Assembly: GCF_007859675.1 (NCBI RefSeq)
Contig: NZ_CP042305.1
Span: forward strand, 2,542,001-2,606,000
Length of the DNA stretch: 64,000 bases
Direction of reading: 5' to 3'
From: Humibacter ginsenosidimutans
Lineage (GTDB): Bacteria > Actinomycetota > Actinomycetes > Actinomycetales > Microbacteriaceae
Part shown: positions 43,691-53,193 of the stretch, in pieces
Layout of the letters: the number at the start of each line of letters is the position of its first letter
Position numbering within the stretch: the stretch's first letter is position 1
Made by a program: the position numbers and the translations under genes
The notes under the pieces: generated by a model
What the model saw: the letters and a program-made list of their open reading frames with translations, nothing else
Told to the model about the DNA's origin: nothing
Database searches by the model: none

Positions 43691-44839
43691 TCACCGCCGG
43701 GTCGACGCCGTGATGGTGAACTTCGCGTTGCGATCCACCTGTCGCGTCGGGCCGACCATCCGCTGCATCAGCGGCCGGTAGTCGAGGTGCGAGTTGAACA
43801 CCGTGAACAGCTGCCCGCCGGGGGCGAGGATGCGCGCGGCGGCGCCCACGAGCATCCTCCCGACGCGCAGGTCGAGGGCTGCGCCGTTGTGGAACGGCGG
43901 GTTCAGCAGCACCAGGTCGGCCGTGCCGTCGGGGATGCCTTCGCCGGCGTCCTCGCGCCGCACCCCGACACGGTCGGCAACTCCGTTCGCCTCCACCGTC
44001 GCGCTGGCGGATGCCGCTGCCGCCGCGGACTGGTCCGTCGCGATCACGCGCACGCCCGGCCGCCGCAGCGCGAGAGCGGACGCCAGCACGCCGGTTCCGC
44101 ACGCGAGGTCGACGGCGGTGCGCGCATCGGGCGCCGCCTGGTCGAGGTGCGACAGCAGAAAGCGGGTGCCGATGTCGATGCGGTCGGCGGCGAACGCACC
44201 GCCATGGGCGCACACCCACAGCCCAGGCGCGATGTCGCGGTGGAACCGCCGGCGCGGCCACGCCTCGGCATCGTCAGGCGCCGCCACCCGCGGCCCGCGC
44301 ACCGTCAGCACGCGGGCCTTCTGCCGCCCGTGCCCCACGTCGACCCGCTCGAAGTGCCGCAGCAGCACCTCGTTCATGGCCACCGTCAGATGTTTCTGCA
44401 TGCCGCCCGCGAACACGGTGACGTCGGTGGCGGCGGACGAGGCGAGGATGCCAGCGATCTCGTCGAGCGCATCCAGGCTCTTGGGCAGGCGCAGCAGCAC
44501 CGCCTTCGCTCCGACCGCCACCGCGGGCCCGAGCTCGCACGAGCGATACGCGTCTGCGAGGTCGAGCGCTCTGGCGTTCGCGGCGAGCGCACGCTCGGCC
44601 ACCACGGGATCCTGGTGCACACGAATGCGGTCGTCGGGCCTCGCGCCGAGCAGGGTGGCCGCCGCAAGCGTCAACCCGCCGTAGGTGTCGCCCACGACCA
44701 CGACGTCACGCGGCTCGAGCCCCGCCAGCGTGGCCGCGGCGGAGTCGAGGATGAGGCGATCGGCGGCATCCGAGGCGAACAGATTCGGTGCATCGGCGTC
44801 GGGCCACCGACTCAGCCGGGCCCAGTCGAACTCGACCAT
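43691..44839 (-). CDS. RlmG/RsmC-like rRNA guanine N2-methyltransferase
   Basis: A 382-aa class I SAM methyltransferase with two related domains, as in RlmG/RsmC. The first (about 20-190) is a degenerate copy without a binding site. The second has DIGTRFLLSHLDQAAPDARTAVDLACGTGVLASALALRRPGVRVIATDQ (motif I and the acidic loop) and the catalytic NPPFHNGAALD near 290. It ends in FNSHLDYRPLMQRMVG. RlmG modifies 23S rRNA and RsmC 16S rRNA; which one this is cannot be told. The ATG at 44839 follows TAGGCT by 6 nt. Confidence 0.9.
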   Translation of the reverse strand: MVEFDWARLSRWPDADAPNLFASDAADRLILDSAAATLAGLEPRDVVVVGDTYGGLTLAAATLLGARPDDRIRVHQDPVVAERALAANARALDLADAYRSCELGPAVAVGAKAVLLRLPKSLDALDEIAGILASSAATDVTVFAGGMQKHLTVAMNEVLLRHFERVDVGHGRQKARVLTVRGPRVAAPDDAEAWPRRRFHRDIAPGLWVCAHGGAFAADRIDIGTRFLLSHLDQAAPDARTAVDLACGTGVLASALALRRPGVRVIATDQSAAAAASASATVEANGVADRVGVRREDAGEGIPDGTADLVLLNPPFHNGAALDLRVGRMLVGAAARILAPGGQLFTVFNSHLDYRPLMQRMVGPTRQVDRNAKFTITASTRR

Positions 44840-44845
44840 CCGTTC

Positions 44846-44851
44846 AGCCTA
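44846..44851 (-). promoter_or_regulatory. Leaderless -10 box (TAGGCT) for the methyltransferase
   Basis: TAGGCT lies 6 nt before the ATG at 44839. Confidence 0.6.
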
Positions 44852-44943
44852 GGGTGCGTCTGATCGGCCACCACCGAGAACCGCGTGGTGCGGCACACCG
44901 ATGGCGGGTTCGCAACACCCCCTGCCCGGCGTACGCGACGTGG

Positions 44944-45324
44944 TCACGGACGCGGCTTGCCCGCGGCGTCATACACTCCGCGGGCGATGTCGACCTGGCC
45001 GAGATGCCCCTCCGACCACACGGTGAGGGCCGAGAACACCGGGGCGAGGCTGCGGCCGAGCTCCGTGATCTCGTACTCGACACGCGGCGGAACCTCGGGG
45101 TGGTACGTGCGATGGACCAGCCCATCGCGCTCGAGCTGCCGAAGGCGCTGTGCGAGGACCTTCGACGTGATGCCGCCGAGCAGCCGCTCCAGCTCCACGA
45201 ACCGCTGCAGGCCGAACTCGTTGAGCGTCCACAGAATGGGTGTCGTCCAGCGGCTGAACACGAGGTCGACCACCGGCGCGATCGGACACGGCGCCGCTTC
45301 GGGATGCTGCGCGACACGCGCCAT
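44944..45324 (-). CDS. HxlR-family transcriptional regulator
   Basis: A 126-aa HxlR-type winged helix: CPIAPVVDLVFSRWTTPILWTLNEFGLQRFVELERLLGGITSKVLAQRLRQLERDGLVHRTYHPEVPPRVEYEITELGRSL. The N-terminal Cys before PIAPVVDL is conserved in redox- or aldehyde-sensing HxlR proteins. The ATG at 45324 is preferred over one nine bases upstream because AAAGG then lies 9 nt away. Two perfect palindromes lie between it and the divergent NAD(P)-binding gene, so it probably controls that gene and itself. Confidence 0.92.
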   Translation of the reverse strand: MARVAQHPEAAPCPIAPVVDLVFSRWTTPILWTLNEFGLQRFVELERLLGGITSKVLAQRLRQLERDGLVHRTYHPEVPPRVEYEITELGRSLAPVFSALTVWSEGHLGQVDIARGVYDAAGKPRP

Positions 45325-45357
45325 GATGCACATCCTTTCGCCGACGGATACCCGTCT

Positions 45358-45384
45358 GATAGTCACTATCTTCTAGGTACCTAG
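45358..45384. promoter_or_regulatory. HxlR operators: GATAGT-C-ACTATC and CTAGGTACCTAG
   Basis: Two perfect palindromes, at 45358-45370 and 45373-45384, stand side by side between the HxlR and NmrA-like genes. GTACCTA-type half-sites are known for HxlR proteins. Confidence 0.7.
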
Positions 45385-45503
45385 TGTATCCACGATGCTA
45401 ACTTCGCGATCACACCACGCGCTGACCCATCGCCCCGCGCGGCCGGCCAAGACCCGACCGCACGTCGTTCGAGCGGGCTGTGCAGCCGATCGGAAGGAAC
45501 CCC

Positions 45504-46355
45504 ATGAACACCATCGCCGTCACCGGAGCAACCGGGCAGGTCGGCTCAGCACTCGCCGCCGAGCTGTCCGCCGCAGGTCACGATGTCGTCGGGCTCGCGC
45601 GCGGCATCGGCTCCGCACCGGCCGAGAGCGCGGGGTACCGCACCCGCACCGCGGACCTCGACGACGTCGAGGGCTTCGCTCGAGCCGTGGCCGGCGCGGA
45701 TGCCGTTTTCCTGCTCGCCACCGGATCGCACCCCGACGAGCTGGTCGCGAAGGCCGTCGCGACGGGAGTGCGGCACTTCGTGCTGCTCTCCTCACAGGGC
45801 GCGGGGACCCGACCGGATGCGTACGCGACCGCCGCCGCCTACGAGTCCGCCGTGCGAGAGTCCGGCGCCGGCTGGACGATCCTGCGACCCTCCGGCTTCG
45901 CGTCGAACGCATTCGGCTGGGCGGAAAGCGTGCGCAGGAACGGCGCAGTCTTCGCCCCGTTCGGCGACGTGGCGCTGCCCGTCATCGACCCGCTCGACAT
46001 CGCCGAATCGGCGGCCGCCGTGCTCGCCTCACCGGGTGACCGCGTCGGGGAGATCTACGAGCTGACCGGACCGGCCGCCGTCACCCCGCGCGAGCAGACC
46101 GACGCCATCGCGAAGGCCATCGGCCGCTCACTCGACTTCGCCGAGCTGAGTCATGACGACGCGTTGCGCACGCTGAGCGCCGTGATGCCGGCCGCGGTCG
46201 CGGAGGCGACTCTCGGCATCCTCGGTGATCCGACGGAGTCGGAGCGGACGCCGTCGCCCGACGTGCGCCGACTGCTCGGCCGGCCCGCGACATCCTTCGC
46301 CGACTGGGCGACGCGGAATGCCGGAGCGTTCGCTCCCGAGCTCGCGAAGGCGTGA
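45504..46355 (+). CDS. NmrA-like NAD(P)-binding oxidoreductase
   Basis: A 283-aa atypical short-chain dehydrogenase of the NmrA/QOR2 type. The Rossmann motif TGATGQVGSALAAEL is at residues 7-21, followed by FVLLSSQGAG and GWTILRPSGFASN. The catalytic Tyr-Lys pair of classical SDRs is missing, as in NmrA-like redox sensors. The C-terminal part (about 190-260) is the substrate domain. The ATG at 45504 has GGAAGGAAC upstream. It is divergent from the HxlR gene with two operators between, so it is probably HxlR-controlled and induced by electrophilic or oxidative stress. Confidence 0.9.
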   Translation: MNTIAVTGATGQVGSALAAELSAAGHDVVGLARGIGSAPAESAGYRTRTADLDDVEGFARAVAGADAVFLLATGSHPDELVAKAVATGVRHFVLLSSQGAGTRPDAYATAAAYESAVRESGAGWTILRPSGFASNAFGWAESVRRNGAVFAPFGDVALPVIDPLDIAESAAAVLASPGDRVGEIYELTGPAAVTPREQTDAIAKAIGRSLDFAELSHDDALRTLSAVMPAAVAEATLGILGDPTESERTPSPDVRRLLGRPATSFADWATRNAGAFAPELAKA

Positions 46356-46468
46356 GCAGCGCGAACTCGCGGGGTTGCAGACCATCGGCGCGCGGCACGG
46401 GGCGCCCCGATCGCCTCCTTCGCCGTCAAAGGCGATGAGAGTCGAACGCCGACGAGCTCCGCACGCGG

Positions 46469-46503
46469 ATCGCCCCGCCTTCCACGGGGGAAAACGGGGC
46501 GAT
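46469..46503. terminator. Bidirectional terminator between convergent genes
   Basis: ATCGCCCCG (46469-46477) and CGGGGCGAT (46495-46503), extended by partly matched flanks, in the gap between the NmrA-like stop and the monooxygenase stop. Nothing else is evident in 46356-46532. Confidence 0.7.
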
Positions 46504-46532
46504 CGGTGCGGCTGCGGTGAATCCGACGGGCG

Positions 46533-47918
46533 TCAGGCCGTGGCCGCGGAGACCCCTACGCGGTACCCCGCGCCGCGGTGGTCCTCCGGCAGCTTGTCGC
46601 CGGCACCGTGCAGCTTGTTGCGCAACGTGCCGTCCGCGTACTCGGTGGGGTAGGCGCCACGCTCCTGCAACACGGGGATGACGTGCTCCACGATGTCCTC
46701 GAAGGTGCCGGGCGTGATCACGTAGGCGAGGTTGAAGCCGTCGACGTCGGTCTCCTCCACCCACTGCTGCAGCGTGTCGGCGATGGTCTCGCCCGAGCCC
46801 ACCACGAACGGTCCGAGGCCGCCGATGGCGCTGTGCCTGGCGATGTCGCCGACCGTCCACTCGCGGCCGTCTTCGTTGTTCTCCTGGAAGCTCGCGACCA
46901 CCGACTGGATGGCGTTCGACTTCACGTTGCCGATCGGCTCGTCGAGCGCATACTGCGACAGGTCGATGCCCATCCAGCCGCTCATGAAGACGAGCGCGCC
47001 CTCCTCGCTGGCGTAGCTCAGGTACTCCTCGTACTTGGCCTCGGCCTTCTCATCGGTCTCATCGGTGATGAGCGTGAGCAGGGTGTAGATCTTCGCGGCG
47101 TAACGATCGCGACCGGCGGCCTCCAGGGCATCTCGGATCTTCGTGACCGTGGATGCCACGATCTCCTTGGTCGGCCCCGCGATGAAGATGGCCTCGGCGT
47201 TCTCGGCGGCGAACTTGACGCCGCGGGAGGATGCCCCCGCCTGGTAGATGACGGGCGTGCGCTGCGGCGACGGCTCGGCGATGTGAATGCCGGGCACGCT
47301 GAAGTGCTTGCCCTTGTGGCCGATCTCGTGCACCTTCGCCGGGTCGGTGAAGACCCCGTTCTCGACGTCCTTGACCACGGCGTCGTCTTCCCACGAGCCT
47401 TCCCACAGCTTGTAGAGCACCTCGAGGTACTCGTCGGCGTAGTCGTAGCGGTCGTCGTGCTCCATCTGGTCTTCCGCGCCCATGTTGCGCGCGGCCGACG
47501 GCAGATAGCCGGTGACGACGTTCCAGCCGATGCGACCCCTGGTGAGGTGGTCGAGGGTCGACATGCGACGTGCGAAGGGATAGGGATGCTCGTACGCCGT
47601 TCCCGCCGTCACCCCGAACCCGAGGTTCTCGGTCACGTACGCCATCGCGGGGATGACGAGCAGCGGGTCGTTCACCGGCACCTGCGCTCCGTTGCGGATG
47701 GCGGCCTCGTTGCTGCCGCCGTACACGTCGTAGGTGCCGAGCACGTCGGCGATGAAGATGCCGTCGAAGCGGCCGCGCTCGAGCAGCCTGGCGAGCTCCG
47801 TCCAGTACTCGAGGGTCTTGTACTGGTCGGCGCGGTCGGCGGGATGCTTCCACAGCCCGGACGTCTGGTGAGCGACGCAGTTCATGTCGAACGCGTTGAA
47901 GCGGATCTGTCGTGGCAT
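46533..47918 (-). CDS. NtaA/DszA-family FMN-dependent monooxygenase (second copy)
   Basis: A 461-aa flavin monooxygenase of the NtaA/SnaA/DszA group: RQIRFNAFDMNCVAHQTSGLWKHPADRADQYKTLEYWTELARLLERGRFDGIFIADVLG, ENLGFGVTAGTAYEHPYPFARRMSTLDHLTRGRIGWNVVTGYLPSAARNMG and QRTPVIYQAGASSRGVKFAAENAEAIFIAG. It needs reduced FMN from a reductase that is not adjacent. Typical substrates are sulfones, sulfonates or nitrilotriacetate. Only moderately similar to the one at 23392. No clear ribosome site or strong -10 at the ATG. It stands alone. Confidence 0.92.
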   Translation of the reverse strand: MPRQIRFNAFDMNCVAHQTSGLWKHPADRADQYKTLEYWTELARLLERGRFDGIFIADVLGTYDVYGGSNEAAIRNGAQVPVNDPLLVIPAMAYVTENLGFGVTAGTAYEHPYPFARRMSTLDHLTRGRIGWNVVTGYLPSAARNMGAEDQMEHDDRYDYADEYLEVLYKLWEGSWEDDAVVKDVENGVFTDPAKVHEIGHKGKHFSVPGIHIAEPSPQRTPVIYQAGASSRGVKFAAENAEAIFIAGPTKEIVASTVTKIRDALEAAGRDRYAAKIYTLLTLITDETDEKAEAKYEEYLSYASEEGALVFMSGWMGIDLSQYALDEPIGNVKSNAIQSVVASFQENNEDGREWTVGDIARHSAIGGLGPFVVGSGETIADTLQQWVEETDVDGFNLAYVITPGTFEDIVEHVIPVLQERGAYPTEYADGTLRNKLHGAGDKLPEDHRGAGYRVGVSAATA

Positions 47919-48032
47919 GCGTCCATGCTCACCGAGGAGAGAGGATGCCCGGACACGCGCCGCAACATTGCGTCACAGTCCGCGCTTCGTCGCTACCAGC
48001 GGCGCGCCCGCGAGCAGAGAGGGGAGCGGCCG

Positions 48033-48305
48033 CTACGCGCCCAGCGCGTCGAGCTTGCCCTGCAGCTCCACGTCGGTGGGCTCCACGAAGTGCGTGCCGT
48101 CGGGAAACACGACCACCGGGATGTTGGTGCGACCGCTGATCGCGTGCGCGCGGTCTGCTGCCTCCGGCACGGCCTCCAGGTCGATGTACTCGTAGTCGGC
48201 GCCGACCCGGTCGAGCAGCGCCTTCGAGCGTCGGCAGTCACCGCACCAGGCTGCGCCGTACATGGTGACGCGGTCGACGGGGGCTTCGGTGAGGTTCTCG
48301 GGCAT
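48033..48305 (-). CDS. Glutaredoxin-like protein (mycoredoxin type)
   Basis: A 90-aa thioredoxin-fold protein with active site C-G-D-C (MYGAAWCGDCRRSKALLDRV, cysteines near 21 and 24), a cis-Pro TNIPVVVFPDGTHFVEP and the short length of actinobacterial glutaredoxin/mycoredoxins, which reduce mycothiol mixed disulfides. The C-G-D-C variant is common in this subgroup. The ATG at 48305 lies 6 nt after TACCCT, so a leaderless mRNA is likely. Confidence 0.92.
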   Translation of the reverse strand: MPENLTEAPVDRVTMYGAAWCGDCRRSKALLDRVGADYEYIDLEAVPEAADRAHAISGRTNIPVVVFPDGTHFVEPTDVELQGKLDALGA

Positions 48306-48311
48306 GCCTCA

Positions 48312-48317
48312 AGGGTA
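48312..48317 (-). promoter_or_regulatory. Leaderless -10 box (TACCCT) for the glutaredoxin gene
   Basis: TACCCT lies 6 nt before the ATG at 48305. Confidence 0.55.
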
Positions 48318-48377
48318 CGGCGGATGCCTGGGCACGCGCCGACCGGCATCCTCGTCTTCAGTGCGGCAGGCCGCGAC

Positions 48378-49067
48378 TCACACGAGATGCTGCTTGCGCA
48401 GCCCCTCCTGCACGGCCGCCGCGATGACGAGCTGGCCCGCCGCTGTCGGATGCACGTCGTCGCCCTGCATCATTCCCGGCTTGTTCAGCAACGGCTGGCC
48501 GATCTCGATGTAGTGGCCGCCGACGGCCTTCACGGCCGACGCCAGGTCGTCGTCGATGAGGTCGAGCTGGCTCGGCTGCTGCTTCTCGTTCCACACCGGG
48601 CTCACCGCGATGATCGTGGTGTGCGGCAGCTTGGAGTGCAGCGTGTCCATCGCACTCACCATGGATTTCTCGATGGCGGACTCCGACTCGCCGAGGTCGT
48701 TGCTGCTGCCGGCGAGGATGACCGACTGGGGGTCGAGCTGCACCGCCTCGTCGACCTGATCGGCGAAGATCGTGCCGTTGTCGCCGACGCTGACGAAGCC
48801 CGCCCCGTCGGTGGCCAGGTTGATCATGCGCCAACCGTTGTAGCCGGCGAGCTGCACGGGCCACGCCTGAGACGGGTCGAGACCATGGCCGTCCATGATG
48901 GAGTCGCCGATGGCCACGACGGTGCGCATCGAAGACGCGCCTTCCGTCGGCGACGGGGTCGCGCCCTTCGCCGACGTGACCGAGCCCAGCCCGCACGCCA
49001 CGAGACCGCCGACCACTGCGGCTCCGGCGACGCAGAGGCAGACCAGCGCGAAACGCAAGCGACTCAT
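48378..49067 (-). CDS. SGNH/GDSL hydrolase lipoprotein
   Basis: A 229-aa esterase-type protein. The lipobox GLVAC puts the lipidated cysteine at residue 25. The SGNH blocks are G54-D-S56 (nucleophile Ser in VVAIGDSIMDGHG), LAGSSNDLGESES (block III Gly-x-Asn) and GDDVHPTAAGQLVIA (block V Asp/His). Members hydrolyse acyl or acetyl groups from lipids or sugars. Membrane-anchored, it acts outside the cell, possibly on glycan acetyl groups. The ATG at 49067 follows TATCGT by 6 nt. Its stop is 72 bp from the glutaredoxin start. Confidence 0.9.
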   Translation of the reverse strand: MSRLRFALVCLCVAGAAVVGGLVACGLGSVTSAKGATPSPTEGASSMRTVVAIGDSIMDGHGLDPSQAWPVQLAGYNGWRMINLATDGAGFVSVGDNGTIFADQVDEAVQLDPQSVILAGSSNDLGESESAIEKSMVSAMDTLHSKLPHTTIIAVSPVWNEKQQPSQLDLIDDDLASAVKAVGGHYIEIGQPLLNKPGMMQGDDVHPTAAGQLVIAAAVQEGLRKQHLV

Positions 49068-49073
49068 GTCGCG

Positions 49074-49079
49074 ACGATA
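49074..49079 (-). promoter_or_regulatory. Leaderless -10 box (TATCGT) for the SGNH lipoprotein
   Basis: TATCGT lies 6 nt before the ATG at 49067. Confidence 0.6.
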
Positions 49080-49103
49080 CCCGCGCGGACCCGAGCTCCG
49101 CGG

Positions 49104-50288
49104 CTACGCGGCGACGGCGTCTCTGGACTCCGCGAACGCCCGCACGCACCGCTCGATCTGCTCGTGCGTGTGCGCCGCCGACAGCTGCACGCGGATGCGC
49201 GCACGGCCGCGCGGCACCACGGGAAAGCTGAAGGCGGTGACGTAGATGCCGCGCCTCTGCATCTCGTCGGCGATGCGGGCGGTGAGCGCGGCATCCCCGA
49301 ACATCACGGGCACGATCGGATGTTCGCCGGGCAGCAACTCGAACCCCTCCTGCGTCATCAACCGGCGGAACAGCTCCGCGTTGCCGCGCAGCCTCTGCCG
49401 CAGTTCGCCCGACTGCTCGAGCAGGTCGAGCGCGGCGAGCGTGCCCGCCACGATCGAGGGAGCCAACGTGTTGGAGAACAGGTAGGGCCGCGCCCGCTGG
49501 CGCAGCAGGTCGACGATCTCCCGGTGCGAGGAGACGTAGCCGCCGGATGCCCCGCCCAGCGCCTTGCCGAACGTTCCGGTGTAGATGTCCACCCGACCCT
49601 CGACCCCGCAGAGCTCTGGTGTGCCGCGACCGTGCTCGCCGATGAACCCGACGGCGTGCGAGTCGTCGACGAAGACCAGCGCGTCGTGCTTGTCGGCGAG
49701 GTCGCAGATCTCCCGCAGCGGGGCGATGTAGCCGTCCATCGAGAACACCCCGTCGGTGACGATCACGCGGAACCGAGCGTCGGCCGCCTCGACGAGTCGG
49801 GCCTCGAGGTCGGCCATGTCGCGGTTCTTGTACCGCAGCCGACGTGCCTTCGAGAGCCGGATGCCGTCGATGATCGACGCGTGGTTCAGCTCGTCGGAGA
49901 TGATGGCATCCTCTACCCCGAAGAGCGTCTCGAAGACGCCGCCGTTGGCGTCGAAGCACGAGGAGAAGAGGATCGTCGCTTCGGTGCCGAGAAACCTCGA
50001 CACGCGGCGCTCGAGCTCGAGATGCTGCTCCTGCGTGCCGCAGATGAACCGCACGCTGGCCATGCCGTAGCCCCACTCGTCGAGCGCGTTCGTCGCGGCG
50101 GCGACGAGCCGCGGGTCGTCGGCGAGCCCGAGATAGTTGTTGGCGCAGAAGTTGAGCACCTCGGTGCCGTCCGCGACGATCGCGGTCTGCTGCGGTCCGA
50201 GGATGCCTCGTTCCCGCTTCGTGAGCCCCGCCGCCTCGATCTCGGCCAGTTCCTTCGCCGCGTGCTGCCGGTAAGCGCCGTACGTCAT
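49104..50288 (-). CDS. kbl: Glycine C-acetyltransferase (2-amino-3-ketobutyrate CoA ligase)
   Basis: A 394-aa PLP enzyme of the alpha-oxoamine synthase family. It cleaves 2-amino-3-ketobutyrate with CoA to glycine and acetyl-CoA, the second step of threonine breakdown. Marks are [50 protein letters not shown] and PLP lysine K242 in [13 protein letters not shown]. The ATG at 50288 overlaps the upstream tdh stop (ATGA), so the two are translationally coupled. The tdh copy carries a frame break, but kbl itself is intact. Confidence 0.96.
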   Translation of the reverse strand: MTYGAYRQHAAKELAEIEAAGLTKRERGILGPQQTAIVADGTEVLNFCANNYLGLADDPRLVAAATNALDEWGYGMASVRFICGTQEQHLELERRVSRFLGTEATILFSSCFDANGGVFETLFGVEDAIISDELNHASIIDGIRLSKARRLRYKNRDMADLEARLVEAADARFRVIVTDGVFSMDGYIAPLREICDLADKHDALVFVDDSHAVGFIGEHGRGTPELCGVEGRVDIYTGTFGKALGGASGGYVSSHREIVDLLRQRARPYLFSNTLAPSIVAGTLAALDLLEQSGELRQRLRGNAELFRRLMTQEGFELLPGEHPIVPVMFGDAALTARIADEMQRRGIYVTAFSFPVVPRGRARIRVQLSAAHTHEQIERCVRAFAESRDAVAA

Positions 50289-51329
50289 AGCTGCGTCCAA
50301 TCCAGGATGATCTTTCCCGTGCCGCCGGCTGCGGCAGCGGCGAATCCGCGCTCCCATTCGCGGGCAGGGAAGCGCTCGGAGATGACGGAGGCGATCGCAT
50401 CCCGCAGCACCTCGCTGGTCTGCAGCATGGCGCCCATCGCGTTCCAGGTCTCGAACATCTCGCGACCGTAGATGCCCTTGAGGGTGAGCATGTGCGTGAC
50501 GACCTTGCCCCAGTCGATCGAGAACGGGGCCGACGGCAGCCCGAGCATCGCGATGCGGCCGCCGTGGTTCATGTTCTCGATCATCTGCGGCAGCGCGGTC
50601 GGCGCTCCGCTCATCTCGAACCCCACGTCGAAGCCCTCACGCATGCCGAGCGCGGCCTGCGCCTGCGCGATCGGGGTGGACGAGACATCCACCGTGTAAT
50701 CGGCGCCCATCCGCCCGGCCAGCTCGAGACGGGGCTCGCTCACGTCGGTGCCCACGATGAACCGCGCACCGACGTGCCGTGCGACGGCGATGGCCATCAG
50801 ACCGATCGGACCGCAGCCTGTCACGAGCACGTCTTCGCCGACCACCGGGAACGCGAGCGCCGTGTGCACCGCGTTGCCGAGCGGGTCGAAGATGGCACCC
50901 ACCTCTGGCTCGATCGACGAGTGGTGCACCCACACGTTCGTGCCGGGCAGCGTGAGGTATTCGGCGAACGCGCCGTCGCGCTGCACGCCGAGCCCCCTGG
51001 TGCGGATGCACATCTGACGCCGGCCCGCACGGCAGTTGCGGCACATGCCGCACACGATGTGCCCCTCGCCGGAGACCTTGTCGCCCACCTGCACGTCGTG
51101 CACGAGCGGGCCGACCTCGACCACCTCGCCGAAGAACTCGTGGCCGGGAATGAGGGGGAGCGTCGACGGCGGATGCCGCCCAGTCGTCCCAGCGCAGAAT
51201 GTGCAGGTCGGTGCCGCAGATCCCCGTGCGCAGCACGCGGATGGTCACCTCGTCGGGACCCGCCACGGGGTCGGGCCGATCCACGAGCTCCAGTCCTGGG
51301 CCGCGGTCGGGTTTGAACAGTGCCTTCAT
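50285..51329 (-). pseudogene. tdh: L-threonine 3-dehydrogenase, frameshifted in a G5 run
   Basis: A zinc-dependent medium-chain dehydrogenase oxidising threonine to 2-amino-3-ketobutyrate. The first frame gives [20 protein letters not shown] through [23 protein letters not shown]. After a run of five G on the plus strand (51154-51158) the second frame continues with [45 protein letters not shown] (structural zinc) to [11 protein letters not shown]. Removing one base yields 347 aa, the normal Tdh length, and restores [16 protein letters not shown]. The ATG at 51329 has GGAGAG upstream. Coupled to kbl by ATGA. The break is either a real mutation or a consensus error. Confidence 0.93.
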
Positions 51330-51698
51330 GTCGAAAGACTCTCCGATCTGTTGGTTCGAATCGTCCCGAGGTCCGATGCAGAACGTGAGTCCCGCGTCGG
51401 CTCGTCGGTGGCCGCGACATGTTCCGTCGAGCACCACCAGCGAAATTCTGCACCGCGAAGGCGCGAGCGCGCGCGTCATCGGCTTCATGAACCGTGAGTG
51501 TTACGACGGTCAGCCGACCCGACACCGCGGAACTCCGTGAGGATCACCCGCACGAGTTCGGAGAGGTCGCACATGCCGAACGACGACTGTGCCGCCGGGC
51601 CATCGCACGATTGCAGCGGTTTCGATGATGGCTCGGCGGCACGGTGTCGGCCGGAATGCTCCGGCGGTCCTGCGGTCAGCAGCGCTGGGAGGGTGCGC
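51330..51698. other. 369-bp non-coding gap
   Basis: This gap lies between the tdh start and the stop of the solute-binding protein gene. It contains no convincing gene. I looked for a glycine riboswitch ahead of the threonine/glycine genes and did not find the conserved core. It holds several short GC-rich dyads without a clear role. The tdh promoter must lie here, but no strong -10 stands out. Confidence 0.5.
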
Positions 51699-53087
51699 TC
51701 ACGATGAGCTCTTCGCCGCGTTGTCCAGCAGCGTCTTGAGCTGCTTGGTGAGAGACGCCGCGTCGTTCTGGCCCGAGAGGAAGCCGTTCCACGCCACGAG
51801 CTCGTCCGAGCCGAGACCGTACTTCGCATCGAAGTTGTAGTCGAACACGTTCTTGCCCGCTGCGTCGATCATCTTCGTCACGGACTGGAGCGCCGTCGAG
51901 CCGTAGCCTCCTGCGGGCACGCTGCCCTTGACGACGGTGGGCGCGAGACGGGTCTTGGAGAAGTTGGCGGCGGCATCCTTCGACAGCAACGCGCGCAGCA
52001 CCTCCTTCGCACCAGCGGGATTCTTGCCCTTCAGCGGAACCGTGAACGGCTCACCCGCCGAGCTGCGCACCGCGGCGTAGGGCATCTTCGAGCTCGAGTC
52101 GAGAACCGGCTCCGGCGCCGCGGTCATCTTGAAGCCGTCCTTGGTGGCGTTCTTCATCTCGTTCTGGATCCAGCTGCCCGAGGGGTACAGGATGGCCTGC
52201 TCGTCATTGCTCCACTTGGCCTGCGCGGCCGTGAACTGGGTTCCCGAGCCGCCCGGAATGAAGTAGCCCTCCTTGACCGCCTTCTCGAGCGCTGCGAACA
52301 CGCCCTGCATGGCGTCGTCGTCCCAGGCGCTGGAGTCTCCCTTGTTGAGCTTGTCGATGATGCCCGTCCCACCCTGCTTGACCGCCGAGTTGATCGCCAG
52401 CGTCTGGTAGTACGAGGCGGATTCCTTGCCGAAGGTGAAGAGGTACTTGCCCTTCTTCTTGGCCTTGGCGCCGAGCGCGAGGGTGTCGTCCCAGGTCTTC
52501 GGCGGCTCCCAGCCCTCGCTGTCGAACAAGCTGGCCGAGTACCACAGTCCGTAGATCGTGAGCACGTAGTTGAACGCGACGAACTTGTCGTTGTACGTGC
52601 CCGCATTCTTCACGCCCGGGTAGATGGCGTCGCCGATGCGCTTGCCCTCGTAGTTGTGGATGTCGAACATGCTGTCCAGCTCTTCGAGCTCGCTCAGGAT
52701 CGAGACGAACGGGATCTGGTCACCGCCGGCGTTGCAGACCAGGTCCGGCGGGTTGCCCGCCACGAAGCGCGGCTGCAGCGCCTTGCCGATGTCGGTCGTG
52801 GGGGTGACTGTCGTGGTGACGCCCTTGAACCGCTTCTTCACCTCGTTCGCGGCGTACGTCGCCCAGTCGTAGCCGTAGCCACCGTTGAACATGTACACCT
52901 CGATGGCGCTGTCGTCTTTGAGACCGAACGGGTTCGAGGCCGACTTCGTCCCTGATGTGCTGCTGCTGCCGTCCGCAGGGGAGGAGCACGATGCCAGCGC
53001 GACGCCGACGGGTGCGAGAACGCCCAGCGCGAGCGCTCCGCGCAAGAAGTCGCGCCGAACGATCGTCGGCTTCTGTTGTTGTGTCAT
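51699..53087 (-). CDS. Extracellular sugar-binding lipoprotein of an ABC transporter (NgcE-like)
   Basis: A 462-aa family-1 solute-binding protein. It has a twin-arginine signal (R11-R12-D-F-L-R) merging into the lipobox ALASC, lipidated C34. The mature part starts with a Ser/Gly/Ala linker, then AIEVYMFNGGYGYDWATYAANEVKKRFKGVTTTVTPTTDIGKALQPRFVAGNPPDLVC, and ends with FDYNFDAKYGLGSDELVAWNGFLSG. Overall it resembles the N-acetylglucosamine/chitobiose-binding NgcE group. The permease and ATPase genes are not in the window. GAAAGG lies upstream of the ATG at 53087. It is the last gene of the DUF2264-fucosidase operon, so it probably binds the released sugars. Confidence 0.93.
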   Translation of the reverse strand: MTQQQKPTIVRRDFLRGALALGVLAPVGVALASCSSPADGSSSTSGTKSASNPFGLKDDSAIEVYMFNGGYGYDWATYAANEVKKRFKGVTTTVTPTTDIGKALQPRFVAGNPPDLVCNAGGDQIPFVSILSELEELDSMFDIHNYEGKRIGDAIYPGVKNAGTYNDKFVAFNYVLTIYGLWYSASLFDSEGWEPPKTWDDTLALGAKAKKKGKYLFTFGKESASYYQTLAINSAVKQGGTGIIDKLNKGDSSAWDDDAMQGVFAALEKAVKEGYFIPGGSGTQFTAAQAKWSNDEQAILYPSGSWIQNEMKNATKDGFKMTAAPEPVLDSSSKMPYAAVRSSAGEPFTVPLKGKNPAGAKEVLRALLSKDAAANFSKTRLAPTVVKGSVPAGGYGSTALQSVTKMIDAAGKNVFDYNFDAKYGLGSDELVAWNGFLSGQNDAASLTKQLKTLLDNAAKSSS

Positions 53088-53193
53088 GACTGTGTTGCCT
53101 TTCTCATCGGTGCTCCAGCTCCGTGGAAGCGGTCGAGGTGTTCGGTGGGTGCTGCCGCGACCTGAATTCGTCGGCGGCGTGTCGGGTTGTCGG

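Noticed and set aside
46578-50471. A 1297-codon open frame on the plus strand opposite the monooxygenase, glutaredoxin, SGNH and kbl genes
   Set aside because: It is a third-position shadow in very GC-rich DNA: Arg/Val/His-rich, no domain, and it crosses several real genes including their intergenic gaps.
51330-51698. A glycine riboswitch upstream of tdh-kbl
   Set aside because: The conserved aptamer core could not be found; only unrelated GC-rich dyads are present.
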